A DNA stretch of 9,238 nt, taken from Lentisphaerota bacterium (GTDB lineage: Bacteria; Verrucomicrobiota; Kiritimatiellia; RFP12; UBA1067). Within the stretch, counting starts at the first letter, position 1; each line of letters begins with the position of its first letter. Made by a program: the position numbers and the translations under genes. Below, piece by piece: positions 5,816 through 9,238 of the stretch. The stretch covers positions 1-9,238 of the forward strand of contig SUVZ01000127.1 in the NCBI GenBank assembly GCA_015061765.1, read 5' to 3'. The notes under the pieces were generated by a model. That model saw nothing but the letters and a program-made list of their open reading frames with translations, had not been told where the DNA came from and made no database searches.

Positions 5816-8800
5816 ATGAATGTAAAGAGACCGGGCTTTTTCTCGCTGTTGCTTGTTTGCGGACATTCGTTGATGGCCGCTACGGTTACGGAGGCCGAAG
5901 GCAGACTGACGGTTGAAGTGCCGTCCGGCGAAGATTATGTCTTGTCATCGGCCGATGTGAGCGCGCTCAACGGCCGCGATCTCTATAAGACCGGTGCGGG
6001 CAGGCTCATAATCTCCACCGATCTCAAAACAGGGGGCTGGGACGGCGAGATCGTAGTTGAAGAGGGGTATTTGCGCACTGCCATGAACGGCGCATTGGGT
6101 GGCGTAGATAAAGGAACGACCATAAGGCCTGGCGCGACGCTCGAGATTGAAGACAATTCGGCGTCATACACCGAAATACATCCGGGAGAACCTTTTAAGA
6201 TAGGAGGCTCGGGGGTTGGCGGATATGGCGCTGTCTACGCTACGAGAAGCGGTCCGTCAACCAGAACGAACATGATGTTCACGCGCTCCAATGTGACTCT
6301 GACCGCCGACACCACGGTCGGTTATTCCGGAACGGAAGGTTTTGATGGCTCATGCGGTTTCCGTGCCTCCACGATTGATATGGGAGGATTTGCCCTCACA
6401 TTTACCAAAGGCGCCAACCACGGTCTTTACGGCGGTTCTGTTGCAAATCCAGGACGAATCGAAGTAGAGGACCGAATTGGCATTACGCTTGAAAACAATG
6501 TAAATCTCGGGGATCATCCTGAATATACTCTATATTTGGGCGATGGGGTATCCTTGAATCTTCAGAACATGGGAGGGACGCAGTGGAATTACGAGAAGTC
6601 CGGCTGGACGCTTGAGACTAAAGGTGATGCGACAATTACGATACTGACGGCGGACCCGAGCGGTTGGTATGGGCCGATGAAGTTGGGTGGAAAGCTCACG
6701 GTGAAAGGCTCCAAGAAGCCTGGAACCTTCAACGGTCCGATCTCCGGCCCCGGAAGCATTGTCATTGAAGGAGGCACGGATTATTTCGAGAACAAATCAG
6801 ATGCGCCCAACAGTTTTACGGGAGGTTTCACCCTCAATTCCGGGACAGCTTACCTTACCGGGCTTGCGAGCGTTCCTTCCGCTGCGCATGGAGGGATTAG
6901 TGGCGTGAAAGGGGCTGTGTGCATGACCGCCACCCAGGACGAAGAAATTACGGATGATCTTCTTTATGGAATTTGGCAAGGTATAACCACAAATGCAACA
7001 CAGCCGGCTTTCGCAAGGCCCTCGGACTACAATCTGGATACGCACAGATCGAAACTTTTTGATTTTAAGTTGGACCTCGGACGGGACCACCTTTTTTCGA
7101 AGACAATCGAAGATGCAATTACCGTTTATCATGCCAGCCAGACCGGTACGCTCACAGTCGATTCTGAAATGACTGGATTGCCGAACTTCATAAACTATGC
7201 CGGCTCATTGAAATTTGACGGTGCGGACGAACAGAAGGTGTCATGGGTGGATGTCCGTGGCGGCACGGTGGAAATCGCTTCCGGGGCAGAGTTGAATCTT
7301 GCATCCAACGCATACGTGTGCGCCGCATATCCCAATGTCGCCAGGCTGAAGATAAGCGGCGGTTATGCTCATGCGGACAGTGGCGGCGGAACACGACTCG
7401 CCCGCAATCTGGCGTCGGGTGAGGTGTGCGGCCGCGGCATCATGGAGATATTGGACGGCGCGGTTGTCGAGGAGTCGTTTCCCGGAAATCAGTCGTGTGT
7501 TCCGAACGGCTGGGGTGATGACGAGCGTCTTGATCAGGGACATGCAAAATCAGTCGCTTCTTTTTACCAGCGCGGTGGGATTTTCAGAACGGTTCAGGGT
7601 GTCGATAATCATATCGGAGAATGGCTGGGGGCGTATTACTCGCTTGAAGGCGGGCTTCTGCATCTGCGCTCGACCACGCGTCTGGCAGGGCGCAAAAGAG
7701 CTACGGCAATCTTTCATCAGCGTGGAGGGACGTGTCTTCTTGGCGCGGGATTCAACTCTGCATGCGCAGGACGTCCGGTGTGGCACTATATTTCCGGCGG
7801 AACGATGATTGGCACGAACACTGTGTATGAAGCCGTACGGCAGGACTTTGAAAACCGGTCCGTCTCTCAGAAACAAGGCTACAACGGTGTTGCGGTTTTG
7901 ACTGTTGACGGTTCCGATGCCTTGTGCGAATTGTATCTTACGGCTGATCGTCGTCATTGGCAGAGCATTCTCGTTTTAGCGTCACAGCACCATTCTCGTG
8001 GACAGGTCAATCTTCTGGCGGAAGGTACATTGCGCTGCAACGGCATCAAGAAGGCGTCAAGTGCGTTGATTGACAATGTCGGTACCGTGTTGACCGGAAA
8101 CATCGCAGACGTATCCTTTAATGGAGGTGTTTTAGCGCCAAACTGTTATCGTTCGGAACTTGGCGCGATTTTCAGGTCATTCGATGGAGATGATGACCAT
8201 GTTCGGGTTTTTGCCGGCGGGGCGATAATCGATACCGAAGAGGGACATGAGTGGTCTCTCGGAGCCCCGCTTGAGGCTCCGGAAGGAAACGGCGTGGATT
8301 CGATTCCGCTCCCCGATGGGATAGTGAATGCCCGGCCATGGGAGTTCACCGCTGCGCCAACCGTTGAGATTGTCGATCCTACCGGCGTCGGGACGGGTGC
8401 TACGGCGGTTGCGATCTTCGACACTGTTCAGGGCAGGGTCACGGGAATCAAGATCATGAACCGGGGCAACAACTATTCGGCCGCCAACGCGCATATAAGC
8501 CGCGGTGGACATACAAACTCGTGGACGGTTGCCGCGATTGTCACGCCAAACGTGTCCGGCGGGTTTGAAAAGCGGGGCTCGGGGACGCTCATTGTGGACA
8601 AGGTCTGTTCCTACACGGGGATTACACGCGTGAGCGGAGGAACCTTGAAACTGGGTGTGGATGCCGCGATCGATGCATCTTCCGGGATTACGCTTTCCGG
8701 CGGTACGCTGGATGCCGATTCCAAGTCGTTCAATGTGCCGGTTTGCGGTGGATATGGAAATGTGATCGGGGCGGACATCGTTCGCATGACGGATGACATG

Positions 8801-9079
8801 GTGTTCGACTCCGGTCATCTTCTCTCCGGTTCGTCCATTTCTGTGGACGGGGTGGTCAGTATCCCTGACGGTGCGACGGTTTCCGTCAGGGATTTTGGCG
8901 CCGTGGAACATACGACGAAGCGCAAGTTCAGGATAATTGCGGCGACGGGCGGCATCACCGGCGACATCCCGTCCATCGACGTAGAGCTCGCAAAGGACGG
9001 CTGGAGCATTGTGCTTTCGTCCGACGGCAAGGAAATGTTCGTGTACAAGCCAAAGGGCCTGAAGATCATATTCAGGTGA
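5816..9079 (+). CDS. Large secreted beta-solenoid protein with autotransporter-associated beta-strand repeats
   Basis: This protein has 1087 residues from the ATG at 5816. Residues 1-22 are a Sec signal peptide (KRPGFF, hydrophobic core, SLMAA). The mature chain is rich in Gly, Thr, Ser and Asn with alternating short strands. Two copies match the autotransporter-associated beta-strand repeat (G-x-G-x-L-x-(I/V), then Y-x-G, then GGTL): one at about 56-90 (YKTGAGRLIIS) and one at about 914-947 (GGFEKRGSGTLIV … VSGGTLKLG). Residues about 583-662 have regular GG turns every 24-25 residues. Residues about 845-890 resemble the GTGATA … GxNY adhesin/tail-fibre module. The chain ends in KPKGLKIIFR with no autotransporter barrel and no PEP-CTERM, LPXTG or type IX sorting signal visible. 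The gene lies 23 bases after the hydrolase-like gene and 13 bases before the next, so it is almost certainly co-transcribed. A surface or extracellular structural, adhesive or glycan-binding role is inferred; an enzymatic role is not excluded. The middle is AT-richer than the end. Confidence 0.82.
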   Translation: MNVKRPGFFSLLLVCGHSLMAATVTEAEGRLTVEVPSGEDYVLSSADVSALNGRDLYKTGAGRLIISTDLKTGGWDGEIVVEEGYLRTAMNGALGGVDKGTTIRPGATLEIEDNSASYTEIHPGEPFKIGGSGVGGYGAVYATRSGPSTRTNMMFTRSNVTLTADTTVGYSGTEGFDGSCGFRASTIDMGGFALTFTKGANHGLYGGSVANPGRIEVEDRIGITLENNVNLGDHPEYTLYLGDGVSLNLQNMGGTQWNYEKSGWTLETKGDATITILTADPSGWYGPMKLGGKLTVKGSKKPGTFNGPISGPGSIVIEGGTDYFENKSDAPNSFTGGFTLNSGTAYLTGLASVPSAAHGGISGVKGAVCMTATQDEEITDDLLYGIWQGITTNATQPAFARPSDYNLDTHRSKLFDFKLDLGRDHLFSKTIEDAITVYHASQTGTLTVDSEMTGLPNFINYAGSLKFDGADEQKVSWVDVRGGTVEIASGAELNLASNAYVCAAYPNVARLKISGGYAHADSGGGTRLARNLASGEVCGRGIMEILDGAVVEESFPGNQSCVPNGWGDDERLDQGHAKSVASFYQRGGIFRTVQGVDNHIGEWLGAYYSLEGGLLHLRSTTRLAGRKRATAIFHQRGGTCLLGAGFNSACAGRPVWHYISGGTMIGTNTVYEAVRQDFENRSVSQKQGYNGVAVLTVDGSDALCELYLTADRRHWQSILVLASQHHSRGQVNLLAEGTLRCNGIKKASSALIDNVGTVLTGNIADVSFNGGVLAPNCYRSELGAIFRSFDGDDDHVRVFAGGAIIDTEEGHEWSLGAPLEAPEGNGVDSIPLPDGIVNARPWEFTAAPTVEIVDPTGVGTGATAVAIFDTVQGRVTGIKIMNRGNNYSAANAHISRGGHTNSWTVAAIVTPNVSGGFEKRGSGTLIVDKVCSYTGITRVSGGTLKLGVDAAIDASSGITLSGGTLDADSKSFNVPVCGGYGNVIGADIVRMTDDMVFDSGHLLSGSSISVDGVVSIPDGATVSVRDFGAVEHTTKRKFRIIAATGGITGDIPSIDVELAKDGWSIVLSSDGKEMFVYKPKGLKIIFR
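7562..7801 (+). repeat. Protein-level beta-solenoid coils with a 24-25 residue period
   Basis: Within the solenoid protein, four turns share an aromatic-rich strand followed by Gly-Gly: FYQRGG (583-588), YYSLEGG (607-613), FHQRGG (633-638) and HYISGG (657-662). The GG pairs are at 587, 612, 637 and 661, giving steps of 25, 25 and 24 residues. Looser turns of the same kind lie outside the block (ISGG ending at 516, LDG ending at 548, VDG ending at 699, FNGG ending at 771). The repeats are diverged at DNA level, so this is an old structural periodicity rather than a recent tandem duplication. Confidence 0.7.
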
Positions 9080-9082
9080 CAT

Positions 9083-9087
9083 GGAGG
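9083..9087 (+). promoter_or_regulatory. Strong ribosome-binding site for the third operon gene
   Basis: GGAGG (extending to GGAGGGG at 9083-9089) lies just after the solenoid-protein stop at 9079. It leaves 5 bases to the ATG at 9093; the ATG at 9090 would be too close, and the in-frame GTG at 9096 is a possible alternative. Confidence 0.7.
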
Positions 9088-9092
9088 GGATG

Positions 9093-9238
9093 ATGGTGAA
9101 GAAGACTTGTTCTGCGGTGCTTGTTTTGGGAATGGCGATCGTGTTTGCGGAGGATCCTGGCGGCAAAGTGCGCTATCTCGCCGCCGATGGAGATGACCGT
9201 AACGATGGCAGGACTCCGGCAACCGCATGGCGTACGGT
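9093..9238 (+). CDS. Start of a secreted right-handed beta-helix-type protein, cut off by the window
   Basis: The 48 visible residues begin with a Sec signal peptide (MVKKTCSAVLVLGMAIVFA, cleavage likely near FA|E). The motif YLAADGDDRNDG then TPATAW follows, matching the pattern Y-V-S/A-x-D-G-x-D-x-N-x-G-T/S-x-x-x-P-F/W seen at the N-terminus of secreted parallel beta-helix proteins, including chondroitinase-B/alginate-lyase-like (PL6-type) and DUF1565-type proteins. The fold is thus strongly suggested, but the catalytic part is outside the window, so lyase, hydrolase or non-enzymatic roles cannot be separated. It starts 13 bases after the preceding stop with its own strong ribosome-binding site and is probably the third gene of the operon. 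The frame is open at the right edge. Confidence 0.75.
   Translation, partial: MVKKTCSAVLVLGMAIVFAEDPGGKVRYLAADGDDRNDGRTPATAWRT

Noticed and set aside
8177..9166. Long open frame on the minus strand, 329 codons
   Set aside because: It is opposite the solenoid gene and the start of the beta-helix gene, both well supported. Its translation is rich in Arg, His and Pro without motifs, as expected of a shadow frame.
1..9238. CRISPR array, tRNA, rRNA, insertion sequence or integrase
   Set aside because: No direct repeats with regular spacers, no cloverleaf-like segments in the short intergenic gaps, and no transposase or recombinase motifs were seen in any plausible reading frame.

Overview
The window looks like a chromosomal piece from a bacterium of the PVC group, most likely a Kiritimatiellota/Verrucomicrobiota- or Lentisphaerota-type organism, possibly gut-associated. 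Three things point there. The SecA fragment carries PVC/Chlamydia-style wording (KNHAREAEI, RRIDRQLRGRC-x-RQGDPG) and an enlarged segment after the first helicase domain. A XylR-type regulator (LacI-like sensor plus AraC helix-turn-helix) sits beside secreted carbohydrate-related genes. A large secreted protein carries autotransporter-associated beta-strand repeats, which are abundant in that group. The taxonomic call is inference from family resemblance, not a search.

Layout. Positions 2-2596 (+) hold most of secA, open at the left edge. A 13-bp perfect stem-loop (2615-2650) follows as its probable terminator. Positions 2689-3864 (-) encode the XylR-like regulator, convergent with secA and divergent from what follows. 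The 266-bp divergent control region (3865-4130) has an extended -10 promoter on each side, a 55-bp near-perfect palindrome midway (3947-4001), a smaller inverted repeat near the regulator promoter and an 11-bp palindrome at the predicted operon start point. Rightward from 4131 runs a tightly spaced operon: a secreted protein of glycoside-hydrolase clan-A appearance (4131-5792), a 1087-residue secreted beta-solenoid protein (5816-9079), and the start of a third secreted protein with the entry motif of right-handed beta-helix proteins (9093 to the right edge).

How they may work together (inference): the regulator probably senses a sugar or glycan breakdown product and controls the divergent operon, whose products are exported through the Sec pathway and act in the periplasm, at the cell surface or outside the cell on a carbohydrate. 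No transporter, kinase or sulfatase lies in the window, so the substrate cannot be named. secA is a housekeeping neighbour and not visibly part of this module.

The points most worth follow-up are the divergent control region (long palindrome, A11 tract inside the operon promoter, apparently leaderless regulator mRNA), the hydrolase-like protein whose expected acid/base glutamate position reads Asp-Asp, and the solenoid protein, which has a coil period of about 25 residues and no recognisable C-terminal anchor. I found no tRNA, rRNA, CRISPR array, transposase or integrase.
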